Shown here piece after piece: positions 35,574 to 44,066 of a stretch of DNA of 64,000 bases. Position 1 is the stretch's first letter. Each line of letters begins with the position of its first letter. Where the stretch lies: positions 372,001 through 436,000 of the forward strand of contig NZ_JACWZZ010000003.1 of the NCBI RefSeq assembly GCF_014698995.1, written 5' to 3'. The translations under genes and the position numbers were made by a program. Below the pieces are notes generated by a model that had not been told where the DNA came from, made no database searches, and saw only the letters and a program-made list of their open reading frames with translations. This stretch comes from Hymenobacter duratus. Lineage in GTDB: Bacteria > Bacteroidota > Bacteroidia > Cytophagales > Hymenobacteraceae.

Positions 35574-36026
35574 CTACCCCTGCGGCTCCACTACGGCCAT
35601 CGTCGCCGAAGCTTTGGCTATCAGCTTATCATCGCACCACACCTCCGACTCGCAGAAATGCAGGCGGCGGCCGGCTTTCAGCACCCACCCCACGGCGCGC
35701 AGCTTCTGCCCCACGCCGGGGTGCAGATAGCTGGTTTTCAGCTCTACCGTCACCACGCCGGTACCATCGGGTACGAGCGTGACGGCCGCGAAACCCGCTA
35801 CCAAATCGGCCATGGTGGCCACAAGGCCGCCGTGGGCGAAGCCGGTGTGCTGCTGGTGCTGCTGCTGCAGCATTACTTCGGCCTCAATGCGGCCCGGCTC
35901 AATGCGGGTGAGGTCGGCGCCGATAAGGTGCATGAAGTGCTGGCGCGTGAGCTTACGGCGGATACGGGTTTCGAGCGAATCGCCGGGGGTAGCGGCGGAG
36001 GCGGCAGTAGGTGCAGAAGAATTCAT
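35574..36026 (-). CDS. PaaI family hotdog thioesterase
   Basis: Protein of 150 aa with the 4HBT hotdog fold: HTGFAHGGLVATMADLVAGFAA holds the HGG motif and the catalytic Asp on the long helix (cited: AHGGLVATMADLVAG). Such enzymes hydrolyse aromatic or medium-chain acyl-CoA. The length is normal. The first 20 residues are Ala/Thr-rich and unlikely to be folded. It lies just left of a 160-bp divergent region shared with the DUF4126 gene. Confidence 0.86.
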   Translation of the reverse strand: MNSSAPTAASAATPGDSLETRIRRKLTRQHFMHLIGADLTRIEPGRIEAEVMLQQQHQQHTGFAHGGLVATMADLVAGFAAVTLVPDGTGVVTVELKTSYLHPGVGQKLRAVGWVLKAGRRLHFCESEVWCDDKLIAKASATMAVVEPQG

Positions 36027-36185
36027 TGCGGCAAAGATAGGCCAGTCGGTTTCGGGTTCGGGGGCCGACTGCTTCGGTATCAGTTGTTGCTTATTATAGC
36101 ATTCTCGCTATTTTAAGCTGGTAATAGAAGCGTTGCCTCTGTCTTTCAGCCATTCCGGATTCCCCACCTTCACTTTCAGCCCGCT

Positions 36186-36791
36186 ATGTTACCACAGGAA
36201 TATTTGTTGAGCGGTGCGCTGGGCCTGGCGTTGGCCGCGTGCAGTGGGTTCCGGGTATTTGTGCCGCTGCTGGCCGCTAGCCTGGCCTATCGTACCGGGC
36301 TGCTGGCGCCGTCGGCCGGATTTGCGTGGCTGGGCTCGTGGGCGGCAGTAGGCGCGCTGGGCACGGCCACGGTAGCCGAAATCCTGGGCTATTACTTTCC
36401 GGTAGTTGATAACGTGCTGGATACCATCACCACGCCCGCCTCGTTTATTGCCGGCACCGTGCTCATGACCGCCGCTCTGCCCGACCTCGACCCGGTAGTG
36501 CGCTGGGGCTTGGGCGTATTGGTAGGCGGCGGCACGGCTGGCATGGTGCAGACCGGCACGGCATTGCTGCGGGCGGGCTCAACGGCCGCAACCGGCGGCC
36601 TCGGCAACCCTGTACTGGCCACCGCCGAAAACACCTTGGCTATCCTGGGTTCAGCGCTGGCCCTGCTCCTGCCCGTGCTGGCGGCCGCGCTTATGCTGGG
36701 GCTGGTAGCGTATATTGCCACCCGGCTGCGGCGCTGGCGGCAGCGGCGGGCCCAGCGCCGTGGGTCAGCTGCTAGCTTGGCAAAGGGCTGA
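36186..36791 (+). CDS. DUF4126 family membrane protein
   Basis: Protein of 201 aa with about five membrane helices. The N-terminal segment LGLALAACSGFRVFVPLLAASLA and the VDNVLDTITTPASFIAGT stretch are typical of DUF4126. The C-terminal 20 residues are strongly basic and cytoplasmic. Function unknown. The Nudix gene follows after 26 nt. Confidence 0.87.
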   Translation: MLPQEYLLSGALGLALAACSGFRVFVPLLAASLAYRTGLLAPSAGFAWLGSWAAVGALGTATVAEILGYYFPVVDNVLDTITTPASFIAGTVLMTAALPDLDPVVRWGLGVLVGGGTAGMVQTGTALLRAGSTAATGGLGNPVLATAENTLAILGSALALLLPVLAAALMLGLVAYIATRLRRWRQRRAQRRGSAASLAKG

Positions 36792-36817
36792 TAGTACCGT
36801 TTACTTTTTCTGCTTGT

Positions 36818-37324
36818 ATGGCTTCCGACTCTCTTCCTGCCCGTGAATTGCCAGAGGCCTATACCGGCCAGGTACGGCTGCGCGTGTGCGGCCTGTTGGT
36901 GCACAACGGCACACTGCTGCTGACCGCGCACCGAGGCCTGCTGACCGATTCCAAGCCCTTCTGGTCGCCGCCGGGGGGAGGCTGGCAGTTCGGCGAAACA
37001 ATTCAGGAGTGCCTGCGGCGCGAATTTCGGGAAGAAACAGGCCTTGAGGTAGCAGTAGGACGTTTTCTGCACCTACATGAGTACCAAAGCAGCGACCTGC
37101 AGGCGCTGGAGCTATTTTTTGAAGTAACTGCTCTGGCCCCCATGGCCATGCCCCGGCTTGGCTCCGACCCCGAGCACACCGCCGACGCGCAGCTGCTCCA
37201 GGAGCTGGCCTTTGTATCGCCGCGGCAGCTGGTTGTGCTGCCGGCGCCACAGGTTCATCCGGTTCTTCGTCAGATTATCAGCACCGACGACGTCTTTATT
37301 CCGCAAATACGGTTTCAGCAATAG
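36818..37324 (+). CDS. Nudix hydrolase
   Basis: Protein of 168 aa. The Nudix box occupies about residues 53-75: GGGWQFGET..LRREFREETGLEV, matching Gx5Ex7REUxEExGU with all metal-binding glutamates. The surrounding fold (VCGLLVHNGTLLLTAHRG, HEYQSSDLQALELFFEV) is of the standard size. These enzymes cleave nucleoside diphosphate-linked compounds; substrate not predictable. Co-directional with DUF4126. Confidence 0.88.
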   Translation: MASDSLPARELPEAYTGQVRLRVCGLLVHNGTLLLTAHRGLLTDSKPFWSPPGGGWQFGETIQECLRREFREETGLEVAVGRFLHLHEYQSSDLQALELFFEVTALAPMAMPRLGSDPEHTADAQLLQELAFVSPRQLVVLPAPQVHPVLRQIISTDDVFIPQIRFQQ

Positions 37325-37364
37325 CGGGTGCGCCCGCGCGGTGGCGGCACCGTAGCTACTTTCG

Positions 37365-37372
37365 TACCTTTG
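37365..37372 (+). promoter_or_regulatory. -7 element of the DUF3822-coaD operon
   Basis: TACCTTTG matches TAnnTTTG. It lies inside the open frame that precedes the DUF3822 gene, which argues that translation starts downstream at GTG 37412. Confidence 0.45.
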
Positions 37373-37411
37373 CCGCCCACTCCCTATTGCTCTGCGCCCC
37401 AGTTTCTGCCT

Positions 37412-38320
37412 GTGTCTTCTGCTTCTCCCGTTTCTACTGCCGTGCCCGCGTTGTCTTCCCTGCCTGCTCCTACGGTACTGCACCGCCTGCGCGATGAAAC
37501 ACTGACTCCCGAAAACCTGGCTGCTTACAATCTGTACCTCACGGCCGGGCCAGCCGGCCTGCGGGTGGGTATTGCCGACACGCGCCGGAACAAGTTTGTG
37601 GTACTGGAAGAATACGCGCCACAGACTGCCACTTCTTTCGGAGGACAGCTGCAGGCCCTGGCCGCCCACCACGACCTGCTGGGCCAATCCAGCTGGAACC
37701 ACGTGCGGCTGGCCGTGCAGCACCGGCACTTCACGCTGCTGCCCGCGCCGCTGTTCCGGCCCGGCGACGAAGCCGCCTACCTCCGCCTGCACCACACCCT
37801 GGATGCCCAGCACGAAACGGTGCATGCCTACGCGCACCCAGGCCAGGAAATGGTCAGCATCTTCGCGGCCGAAAAGTCCCTGACGGACTGGTTCCGTGCC
37901 ACCTACCCTACCGGCACCCTCCTGCACCAGACCAGCGCCCTGCTTGAAGGCCTCATGCACCAGAGCGACGCCGCGGCCCCGCGCCGGCTTTACCTAAGCA
38001 TCGGGCATCTGGAGTTGACTATCGTTGTTATCCGCGACAAACGGCCGGAGTTCTGCAACGTTTTTGCCTTCAGTTCGCCGGAAGACCTGATTTATTATAC
38101 CATTCTGGTGATGCAGGAATTCCAGCTCAACCCCGACCAGGACCCGGTGATGGTATGGGGCGACCTGATGCACGATTCGGAGCTGTTCACGATTCTGCGC
38201 AAGTACATCCGCCATATCAAGTTCGGCAACCGCCCGTTCGACCTCGGCTATAGCTACCGCCTGAACGAGCTGTTCGAATACCGCTTCTTCGAGCTCTACA
38301 GCCTGCACCTGTGCGAGTAG
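37412..38320 (+). CDS. DUF3822 family protein
   Basis: About 302 aa from GTG 37412, chosen because a promoter element lies at 37365; the frame is open back to 37328. The DUF3822 fold is visible as AAYNLYLTAGPAGLRVGIADTRRNKFVVLEEY (cited in part) and IFAAEKSLTDWF, with the C-terminal half ending NELFEYRFFELYSLHLCE. It resembles an actin-like ATPase fold lacking clear nucleotide motifs. Its position directly before coaD is conserved in Bacteroidota, but the function is unknown. Confidence 0.82.
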   Translation: MSSASPVSTAVPALSSLPAPTVLHRLRDETLTPENLAAYNLYLTAGPAGLRVGIADTRRNKFVVLEEYAPQTATSFGGQLQALAAHHDLLGQSSWNHVRLAVQHRHFTLLPAPLFRPGDEAAYLRLHHTLDAQHETVHAYAHPGQEMVSIFAAEKSLTDWFRATYPTGTLLHQTSALLEGLMHQSDAAAPRRLYLSIGHLELTIVVIRDKRPEFCNVFAFSSPEDLIYYTILVMQEFQLNPDQDPVMVWGDLMHDSELFTILRKYIRHIKFGNRPFDLGYSYRLNELFEYRFFELYSLHLCE

Positions 38321-38377
38321 CTCCGGCCACGCCGGGTGCTATTCCTCGCTCGACCGTTCTTTTCTAGCCCGCGCCTT

Positions 38378-38842
38378 ATGAGAACCGCTATTTTTCCTGG
38401 CTCCTTCGACCCGTTTACCAATGGCCACCTCGATGTGGTCCGGCGCGGCACGGTCCTGTTCGATGAGGTCATCGTTGCCATCGGCAACAACAGCAGCAAG
38501 AGCCGCTATCTGCCGGTAGAGCAGATGCAGGAAATGATACAGGAGGTGTTTCGCGACGAGCCGCGGGTATCGGTGCAGTCCTACAAAGGCCTGACCGCCG
38601 ACTATGCCCGAGAGGTAGGCGCCCGGTTTTTGCTGCGTGGCCTGCGCAACACCACCGATTTCGAGTACGAAAACACCATCGCGCAAGCCAACCGCCACGT
38701 CAACCCGGACCTGGAAACCGTGTTTCTCATCACCTCACCAGTGCTGGCGGCCATCAGCAGCACCATCATCCGCGAGATTCACCGGTTTGGCGGCAACGTC
38801 GATGACTTCGTGCCATTTCAGCTGCCGCCCTTCGCTGGCTGA
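38378..38842 (+). CDS. coaD: Pantetheine-phosphate adenylyltransferase
   Basis: Enzyme of 154 aa that makes dephospho-CoA from 4'-phosphopantetheine and ATP. The nucleotidyltransferase signature FPGSFDPFTNGHLDVVRRG (TNGH motif) begins at residue 5 and the second motif SSTIIRE is present near 128. The intervening LRGLRNTTDFEYENTIAQANR is typical of bacterial CoaD (cited LRGLRNTTDFEYE). Start ATG 38378 is the family start; the open frame extends 14 codons upstream. Confidence 0.95.
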   Translation: MRTAIFPGSFDPFTNGHLDVVRRGTVLFDEVIVAIGNNSSKSRYLPVEQMQEMIQEVFRDEPRVSVQSYKGLTADYAREVGARFLLRGLRNTTDFEYENTIAQANRHVNPDLETVFLITSPVLAAISSTIIREIHRFGGNVDDFVPFQLPPFAG

Positions 38843-38849
38843 CGAACCA

Positions 38850-38911
38850 GCTGTTTCACAAAGAAAGGCCCGCTTTGCCATGGCAGAGCGGGCCTTTCTT
38901 TGTGAAACAGC
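38850..38911. terminator. Very long palindromic terminator between coaD and a lipoprotein gene
   Basis: Perfect 25-bp arms (38850-38874 and 38887-38911) enclose a 12-base loop that is itself the palindrome TGCCATGGCA, so the whole 62 bp is almost one palindrome. It separates two convergent genes and starts 8 nt after coaD. It is far longer than needed for termination. Confidence 0.8.
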
Positions 38912-38916
38912 GTAGG

Positions 38917-39402
38917 CTAGTTGTTCTTCGTGACGCGCAGGCCAACTGTGTTGCTAGGGTTTTTGGGGTCGCCGATGGGCTGCACGGTGTAGCTGGCGTC
39001 GGTGAGGCTCAGGTTGGCGCGGCGCAGAAGGTCATCTTCGTCGCTGCCCAGCACTACCAGGTTGTTCACTTTGCGGGTGCGGGCATTGTAGGTGGCCACG
39101 ATGGTGGTACCGTTCTTATCAAACGTATTCACCCAATCTTCGCCGCGGGTAGCCTTCATCTGCTCAGCGGTGGGCTCCAGACCTATTTTCTGGTCTTTGG
39201 TTTCGCGGGGAGCCCCGAGGCTACGACGCACCTGGTCGATGTTGCGGCCAACAAGCAACGGCAGGTTGAGGCCGGTGGGCGCTACCGCTTCGGCGCGGCC
39301 CGTCACGGGCGTGTCAGCTTCGGAGGCCGTCTGGGTGCCCGTGCAGGCAGCCATTCCGCCCAGCAGCAGCAGAGCGGAAAAAGAAAGGGACGAAAGACGC
39401 AT
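38917..39402 (-). CDS. Hypothetical lipoprotein
   Basis: Protein of 161 aa with lipidated Cys20 (GGMAAC). A Thr/Ala-rich linker is followed by a small domain with LPLLVGRNIDQVRRSLGAP, the pattern of SmpA/OmlA-like or similar two-layer folds, and later VATYNARTRKVNNLVVLG. Family not named with certainty. It is on the same strand as the second Nudix gene, 22 nt downstream of it, and is ended by the long palindrome. Confidence 0.7.
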   Translation of the reverse strand: MRLSSLSFSALLLLGGMAACTGTQTASEADTPVTGRAEAVAPTGLNLPLLVGRNIDQVRRSLGAPRETKDQKIGLEPTAEQMKATRGEDWVNTFDKNGTTIVATYNARTRKVNNLVVLGSDEDDLLRRANLSLTDASYTVQPIGDPKNPSNTVGLRVTKNN

Positions 39403-39424
39403 GGAGAGGGAAAGAGGCTAGGAA

Positions 39425-40126
39425 TTATTTGGCAGATGGCTCACTGGCAGGCGTAGAGCCCATTACTTCGCTCAGGTAATGGCGCATTACAAGGGCAATG
39501 CTGGCATATGATTCTTCGAGTACGGCCAAGGCCTCCTGCGGCGTCATCCAACGCACTTCTTCAATATATTCTTCGGCCTGGGGCTTCATCAGCGAGTCGT
39601 CGAGGCAGCGCATGATGTACCAGTTGGTCTTCTTGAGGATTTTGTTGCCGTTGTAGGCGTAGGAGTGCCAAGTACTCGGCAGCACTTCGCCCAGCTCAAT
39701 TTTGATGTTACACTCCTCCTCCACCTCGCGCAGCGCACCAAGGGCCGGATCTTCTTCCTTCTTGAGCTTGCCCTTGGGCAAATCCCACTTACCGAGGCGG
39801 TAGATCATCAGCACCTTGCCGTCCTTCACCACCAAGCCGCCAGCAGCTTTCACGATGCGGAACTGGTCTTTTAGGTGCAGGATGAGCCGTTTTTTCTTGC
39901 GGGCCAGCATGGTCAGCGACTTCAGCTTTTTCAGCTTCTTCACTTCCATCAGGCGCAGCAGCCGGTCCACGAATACGTCCGTGACGTCGCGCACAAGCAC
40001 ATCCCCTACCAGATCCTTCGAGATGAACTCATCTTCCGGATTCAGAATCAGGTCGTACTTGTGCTTGTATATTTTCTCGCTGTTCTTTTTGATGATCAGC
40101 GGAATATCGTTGATGAAGACGTTCAT
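39425..40126 (-). CDS. Nudix hydrolase with N-terminal extension
   Basis: Protein of 233 aa. The first 95 residues are a basic, Lys-rich region (RLMEVKKLKKLKSLTMLARKK) with an unknown fold. The Nudix domain starts near 94 (IVKAAGGLVVKDGKVLMIY) and carries the box GKLKKEEDPALGALREVEEE (119-138), followed by Cys-Asn where the consensus has a Gly. All metal-ligand glutamates are retained. Substrate unknown; PKGKLKKEE resembles Ap4A or NUDT3-like boxes (WDLPKGKLKKEED). Confidence 0.85.
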   Translation of the reverse strand: MNVFINDIPLIIKKNSEKIYKHKYDLILNPEDEFISKDLVGDVLVRDVTDVFVDRLLRLMEVKKLKKLKSLTMLARKKKRLILHLKDQFRIVKAAGGLVVKDGKVLMIYRLGKWDLPKGKLKKEEDPALGALREVEEECNIKIELGEVLPSTWHSYAYNGNKILKKTNWYIMRCLDDSLMKPQAEEYIEEVRWMTPQEALAVLEESYASIALVMRHYLSEVMGSTPASEPSAK

Positions 40127-40453
40127 CGCGGGGCAATCAGGAGAGGCAACAATTGGGAATCAAAGCCGGGGGGCGTTGCAAAGCACAACATAAAATTTGG
40201 CAATCGAAAACCCGCCACAGGACGGGCAAGATACGGGATGTGCACCGTTGTGTTGCCGTGCGCGCCGACGAATAGAGCTGGAAGCAGATGAACTCCGGCG
40301 CTGGCAGGGCCGTGCGTGCCTGTGCCCCGGCCGCAATTGGGTGCCCGGGCAACACAGCTGATACCGTGCAACATGCTTTGCAGCACCCGATAGGCAAATT
40401 TTTCACTCCGCGCGCCACATTTTTACGCCCCGTATCCGTCCTACCTTCGCCCC
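40127..40453. other. Non-coding divergent region without a recognised element
   Basis: These 327 bases separate the divergent Nudix and phosphoesterase genes. Apart from the promoter-like TACCTTCG at 40442 I see no gene, RNA or repeat. Confidence 0.6.
40442..40449 (+). promoter_or_regulatory. Near-consensus -7 element of the phosphoesterase gene
   Basis: TACCTTCG differs at one base from TAnnTTTG and ends 4 nt before the ATG at 40454, again pointing to a leaderless transcript. Confidence 0.35.
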
Positions 40454-40948
40454 ATGAAAAAAATCGGTCTGCTTTCCGATACCCACAGCTACCTCGACGA
40501 GCGAATCCTGCATCACCTGCACGGCTGCGACGAAATCTGGCACGCCGGCGACTTTGGCAGCAGTGCCGTGATAGAGGAGCTGGAGACGGTGGCGCCCCTA
40601 CGCGGCGTGTACGGTAACATTGATGGCCGGGACGTACGCCTGACGCAGCCGCTGGTGCAGCATTTCGAACTCGAAGGGTTATCGGTGCTTATGACCCATA
40701 TTGGAGGGTATCCCGGCCACTATAGCCCGGCGGCCCGGCCGCTGCTGCAGGAACACCGACCCGGCTTGTTCATCAGCGGCCATTCCCACATTCTGAAGGT
40801 TATGCCCGATCCACGGCTGCAGCTGCTGCACCTGAACCCCGGCGCGGCCGGCCGCCACGGCTTTCATAAAGTGCGCACGCTGCTTCGTTTTGAGGTAGCG
40901 CAGGGCAAAGTGCAGCAGCTCCAGGTGGTAGAGCTGGGCCCGAAATAG
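40454..40948 (+). CDS. YfcE/MJ0936-type metallophosphoesterase
   Basis: Protein of 164 aa of the calcineurin-like fold: LSDTHSYLD (metal site 1), HAGDFGS, VYGNIDG, and ISGHSH near 116-121 supply the complete set of metal ligands. This family hydrolyses small phosphodiesters in the cytoplasm with Mn or Ni in tested members. The end of the gene is followed by an intrinsic terminator. Confidence 0.9.
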   Translation: MKKIGLLSDTHSYLDERILHHLHGCDEIWHAGDFGSSAVIEELETVAPLRGVYGNIDGRDVRLTQPLVQHFELEGLSVLMTHIGGYPGHYSPAARPLLQEHRPGLFISGHSHILKVMPDPRLQLLHLNPGAAGRHGFHKVRTLLRFEVAQGKVQQLQVVELGPK

Positions 40949-40973
40949 GATATTTCAACTGCTCTTCGGGCAC

Positions 40974-41009
40974 AAAAAAGCGTCTTCCCCGAGTGGAAAA
41001 GACGCTTTT
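40974..41009 (+). terminator. Intrinsic terminator of the phosphoesterase gene
   Basis: Arms AAAAGCGTCTT(CC) and (GG)AAAAGACGCTTTT flanked by A and T runs. It lies between convergent genes and may work for both. Confidence 0.7.
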
Positions 41010-41065
41010 GAAATTTCTGACCAGAACCCACCGACACCGGGGGCAGGCTGCCAGACGGCGCTTAC

Positions 41066-41230
41066 TTACGCAGCCGTCGTAGCTTCGCTCTTGTTGAAGC
41101 GGGCTTTCAGTTCTTCGATGTCCACGTTCTTCAGAACGGGAGTCAGGAGGAGTTGCTTAATCACGCGCTGCTTGTTGTTAGCGCGGGCAATGTTCTTGCG
41201 GTGCTTCCGCTTCAGACGGGTAATGCTCAT
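41066..41230 (-). CDS. Small basic protein of 54 aa, conserved-looking, unknown function
   Basis: Starts MSITRLKRKHRKNIARANN at 41230; the frame extends 14 codons upstream without a better start. The N-terminal half is strongly basic and helical, then follows TPVLKNVDIEELKARFNKSE. The shape resembles small ribosome-associated or RNA-binding proteins, and I recall similar short proteins in other Cytophagales, though I cannot verify this here. A run of A (TTTTTT on plus) just upstream of the ATG fits Bacteroidota translation starts. Confidence 0.6.
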   Translation of the reverse strand: MSITRLKRKHRKNIARANNKQRVIKQLLLTPVLKNVDIEELKARFNKSEATTAA

Positions 41231-41330
41231 TTTTTCCGGGTCGGTTAAGGTCTTTCGGTAATTGAGGGGCAAAAGTAACGACTAAATTTGACACCGGGAA
41301 ACCTTTCCCCTATTTCCGTTCTCTAAACTC

Positions 41331-42362
41331 ATGACTGATTCGATAATCGACCTGCGCTCCGACACCGTTACGCGCCCTACGCCGGCCATGCTGGACGCCA
41401 TGTTCCGGGCCCGCGTCGGCGACGACGTGTACGAAGAAGACCCGACCGTGCGCGCGCTGGAACAGGAAACCGCCGCCCGTTTCGGGCTGGAAGCCGGCCT
41501 GTTCTGCCCTTCCGGCACCATGACCAACCAGATTGCCATCAAGGCCCACACTGAGCCGCTGTCGGAGGTAATCTGCGAGCAGACCTCGCACATCTACCTC
41601 TGGGAAGTGGGCGGCATTGCGTTTCATTCGGGGGCGTCGGTGGCACTGCTGCCCGGCGAGCGGGGCCGCCTGACGGCCGCGCAGGTAGAAGCCGCCATCC
41701 GGCCCGCAAACGTCCATTACCCCATCACCAGCCTCATTTCGCTGGAAAACACGCACAACCGCGGTGGCGGCAGCTGCTACGAGCTGGCTGAGTTGGAAGC
41801 CATAGCCGAAGTAGCCCGGCGCCACCGGATTCCGCTGCACCTCGATGGGGCCCGCATTTTCAACGCGCTGGTAGCCACCGGCCAGCAGGCCACTGAGTAC
41901 GGCCGCATTTTCGATACTATTTCGGTGTGTCTGAGCAAAGGCCTGGGGGCGCCGGTGGGCTCGGTGCTGCTGGGCAGCCAGGCCTTTATTCAGAAAACCA
42001 AGCGCATCCGGAAGGTAATGGGCGGCGGCATGCGGCAGGCAGGCTACCTGGCGGCAGCTGGCCTCTACGCGCTGGAACACAATGTAGAGCGCCTCCGCGA
42101 CGACCACCGCCGCGCCCGGCAGCTGGGCACCAGCCTGCAGGCTCAGCCCTACGTGGCCGAAGTATTGCCAGTAGAAACCAACCTCGTGATTTTTCGCCTG
42201 CGCCCCGATATGCCGGCCGAGAAGTTTCTGGCGTATCTGGAGCAGGAAGGCGTGCGCGCTTCGTCTTTCGGGCCGCAGATGATTCGGTTCGTGACCCATC
42301 TGAACATAGACGATACGATGGTCCAGCGCGTAGAAAGCGTGTTGCGGCACCTGGCCTCATAG
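41331..42362 (+). CDS. ltaE: Low-specificity L-threonine aldolase
   Basis: PLP enzyme of 343 aa that splits threonine or allo-threonine to glycine and acetaldehyde. It opens with IDLRSDTVTRPTPAMLDAM, contains GDDVYEEDPTVRALE, and the Schiff-base lysine lies near 204 in CLSKGLGAPVGS. The HLDGARIFNA segment gives the Asp that contacts the ring nitrogen. Length and order are standard for this beta-eliminating lyase family. Confidence 0.92.
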   Translation: MTDSIIDLRSDTVTRPTPAMLDAMFRARVGDDVYEEDPTVRALEQETAARFGLEAGLFCPSGTMTNQIAIKAHTEPLSEVICEQTSHIYLWEVGGIAFHSGASVALLPGERGRLTAAQVEAAIRPANVHYPITSLISLENTHNRGGGSCYELAELEAIAEVARRHRIPLHLDGARIFNALVATGQQATEYGRIFDTISVCLSKGLGAPVGSVLLGSQAFIQKTKRIRKVMGGGMRQAGYLAAAGLYALEHNVERLRDDHRRARQLGTSLQAQPYVAEVLPVETNLVIFRLRPDMPAEKFLAYLEQEGVRASSFGPQMIRFVTHLNIDDTMVQRVESVLRHLAS

Positions 42363-42461
42363 GCCGATGAGCTTCTGCTCATCGTATTCTCTACGTGACA
42401 AGATGCCCTTCACGGCAGCACCTGATAAGAGAAGCGGAACCGGGCATTAAATGTAATAGCA

Positions 42462-43130
42462 ATGTCTGAGCAGAATGTTTTTGTGATAGGCGACGTGCAT
42501 GGCTGCCTCAACACACTGGAAGAGCTGCTTCAGCACTGGCACCCGGAAACCGAGCGGCTGGTGCAGGTCGGCGACCTGGTAGACCGGGGCCGCTACAGCC
42601 CGGAATGTGTGGCGCTGGCTATCAGCCTTGAGGTGCGCTACCCGGGGCAGACTACGTTTTTGAAAGGCAACCACGAGGCTGCCATGCTGCAGCATTTCGG
42701 CCCGGCTGGCTCTCAACAGGGCTGGCTGCGCTGGGGCGGCCGCAGTACGGTGGAGCAATATCAGGCGTGCCCGGCGCTACTGGAGCCGCACCTTGCGTGG
42801 CTGGCCTGCCGGCCGCTAATCTGGCAAAACGAGCAGTTGCTGATCAGCCACGCCGGCTTTGCCGACACACCCCATCAGCTCGACGAAGACCACCCGGATG
42901 GCTTGCTCTGGCGGCGCGGCCCACTGCTGAACATGGGCCGCCGACAGGTTATCGGGCACACGCCCACCGACGGCGACCCAACGTTCGATCCGGCCACCAA
43001 CGTGCTCAATATTGATACCGGCGCCTGCTTCGGATTTGCACTGACCGGGGTGCGGCTGTCGGCTACGGGCGAGCTGCTGGAGGAAATCATCATTCCCACG
43101 CACCGTATTGATATTGCCGCTGCCGAGTAG
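42462..43130 (+). CDS. Serine/threonine protein phosphatase-like metallophosphoesterase
   Basis: Protein of 222 aa in the PrpA/ApaH-type group. The three metal motifs are FVIGDVHGCLNT (residue 6 on), VGDLVDRGRYSPE, and LKGNHEAAML, followed by LISHAGF and VIGHTPTDG. All ligands are present. Targets may be phosphoproteins or dinucleoside polyphosphates. No partner kinase is adjacent. It is followed after 27 nt by the glycosylase gene. Confidence 0.9.
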   Translation: MSEQNVFVIGDVHGCLNTLEELLQHWHPETERLVQVGDLVDRGRYSPECVALAISLEVRYPGQTTFLKGNHEAAMLQHFGPAGSQQGWLRWGGRSTVEQYQACPALLEPHLAWLACRPLIWQNEQLLISHAGFADTPHQLDEDHPDGLLWRRGPLLNMGRRQVIGHTPTDGDPTFDPATNVLNIDTGACFGFALTGVRLSATGELLEEIIIPTHRIDIAAAE

Positions 43131-43157
43131 GCTTCTTCTACCTGACTCCCCTTTTCT

Positions 43158-43832
43158 ATGGCTTCTGTACCGCATACGCCTGCTTTTCCGCCCACTTCCT
43201 CCGCTTACGCCCCCAATGAAGCACTCCGGCACCTGTCGCAGGCTGATCCGGTGCTGGCAGGCATCATTGCGCGGGGCCATCCGATTCAGCCATCGGCGCA
43301 TGAAGATCTATATTTGGCATTGCTACGCGCCATCGTGAGCCAGCAGATATCCACGAAAGCGGCGGCGGCCATCTGGCGCAAAGTGCAGGCGCTGTTTCCA
43401 CCCGACGGCTACCCCGAGCCGCTGGCGTTGGTCGAGCTGACCGATGAGGACCTACGCACAGCGGGTATTTCGCGGCAAAAGGCGGGCTACCTGCGGGCCA
43501 TTGCCGACTTCGCTCTGCGCGACCAACTCGACCACGCCCACCTGAGCCAACTGTCAGCAGACGACTTTACCAGCCACCTCACGCAGATAAAAGGTGTAGG
43601 CCGCTGGACCGCCCAGATGCTGCAGATGTTTGCCCTGGACCAGCCCGACGTATTCGCAGAAGGTGACTTGGGCGTGCAGAACGCCATGCGCCGTCACTAT
43701 GCCTTAGAGGAAACCGGCCGGGCCTTGCTGAAGCGCATGACGGAAATTGCGGAACCCTGGCGGCCCTACCGCAGTCTGGCCTGCAAATACCTATGGCAGT
43801 CGTTGGACAATACCCCGGCGCCAGAGAAATAA
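43158..43832 (+). CDS. DNA-3-methyladenine glycosylase of the AlkA/HhH-GPD family
   Basis: Protein of 224 aa. The HhH-GPD core is clear: IVSQQISTKAAAAIW near 60, the hairpin LTQIKGVGRWTAQMLQMFAL with the catalytic Asp a few residues on (LDQPDVFAEGDLGVQNAM). It lacks the N-terminal domain of E. coli AlkA, as in the shorter bacterial type. It removes alkylated bases from DNA. It overlaps nothing and converges on the 71-aa membrane protein gene 6 nt away. Confidence 0.92.
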   Translation: MASVPHTPAFPPTSSAYAPNEALRHLSQADPVLAGIIARGHPIQPSAHEDLYLALLRAIVSQQISTKAAAAIWRKVQALFPPDGYPEPLALVELTDEDLRTAGISRQKAGYLRAIADFALRDQLDHAHLSQLSADDFTSHLTQIKGVGRWTAQMLQMFALDQPDVFAEGDLGVQNAMRRHYALEETGRALLKRMTEIAEPWRPYRSLACKYLWQSLDNTPAPEK

Positions 43833-43838
43833 GGCGCA

Positions 43839-44054
43839 TTAGTCGCCTTTTTCCCGCTTTTCTGCCGCCTCCTCTTTGCCAGCGTCGCGCACTGCCAAGG
43901 CCATTGCCACAAAAATACCCAGCAAGGGCAAGCAGAAGCCAATCAGCAGCCAGCGCACCAGTGGCCGGCCGTACATGTGAGCAATATAGGCCGTTACTAA
44001 AGCCGAAAACGACGCCACCAGAAACAGGCCAACTCCCAACGCAAATTCATCCAT
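43839..44054 (-). CDS. Small two-helix membrane protein, unknown
   Basis: Protein of 71 aa with two predicted helices (about 5-27 and 33-55) and a charged tail EEAAEKREKGD. It lies 12 nt after the DUF58 gene on the same strand and is probably co-transcribed. No family recognised. Confidence 0.6.
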   Translation of the reverse strand: MDEFALGVGLFLVASFSALVTAYIAHMYGRPLVRWLLIGFCLPLLGIFVAMALAVRDAGKEEAAEKREKGD

Positions 44055-44066
44055 AGAACTGCAAAG

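Noticed and set aside
41310..42350. Minus-strand frame opposite threonine aldolase
   Set aside because: Mirror of a fully conserved PLP enzyme; codon pattern supports only the plus strand.
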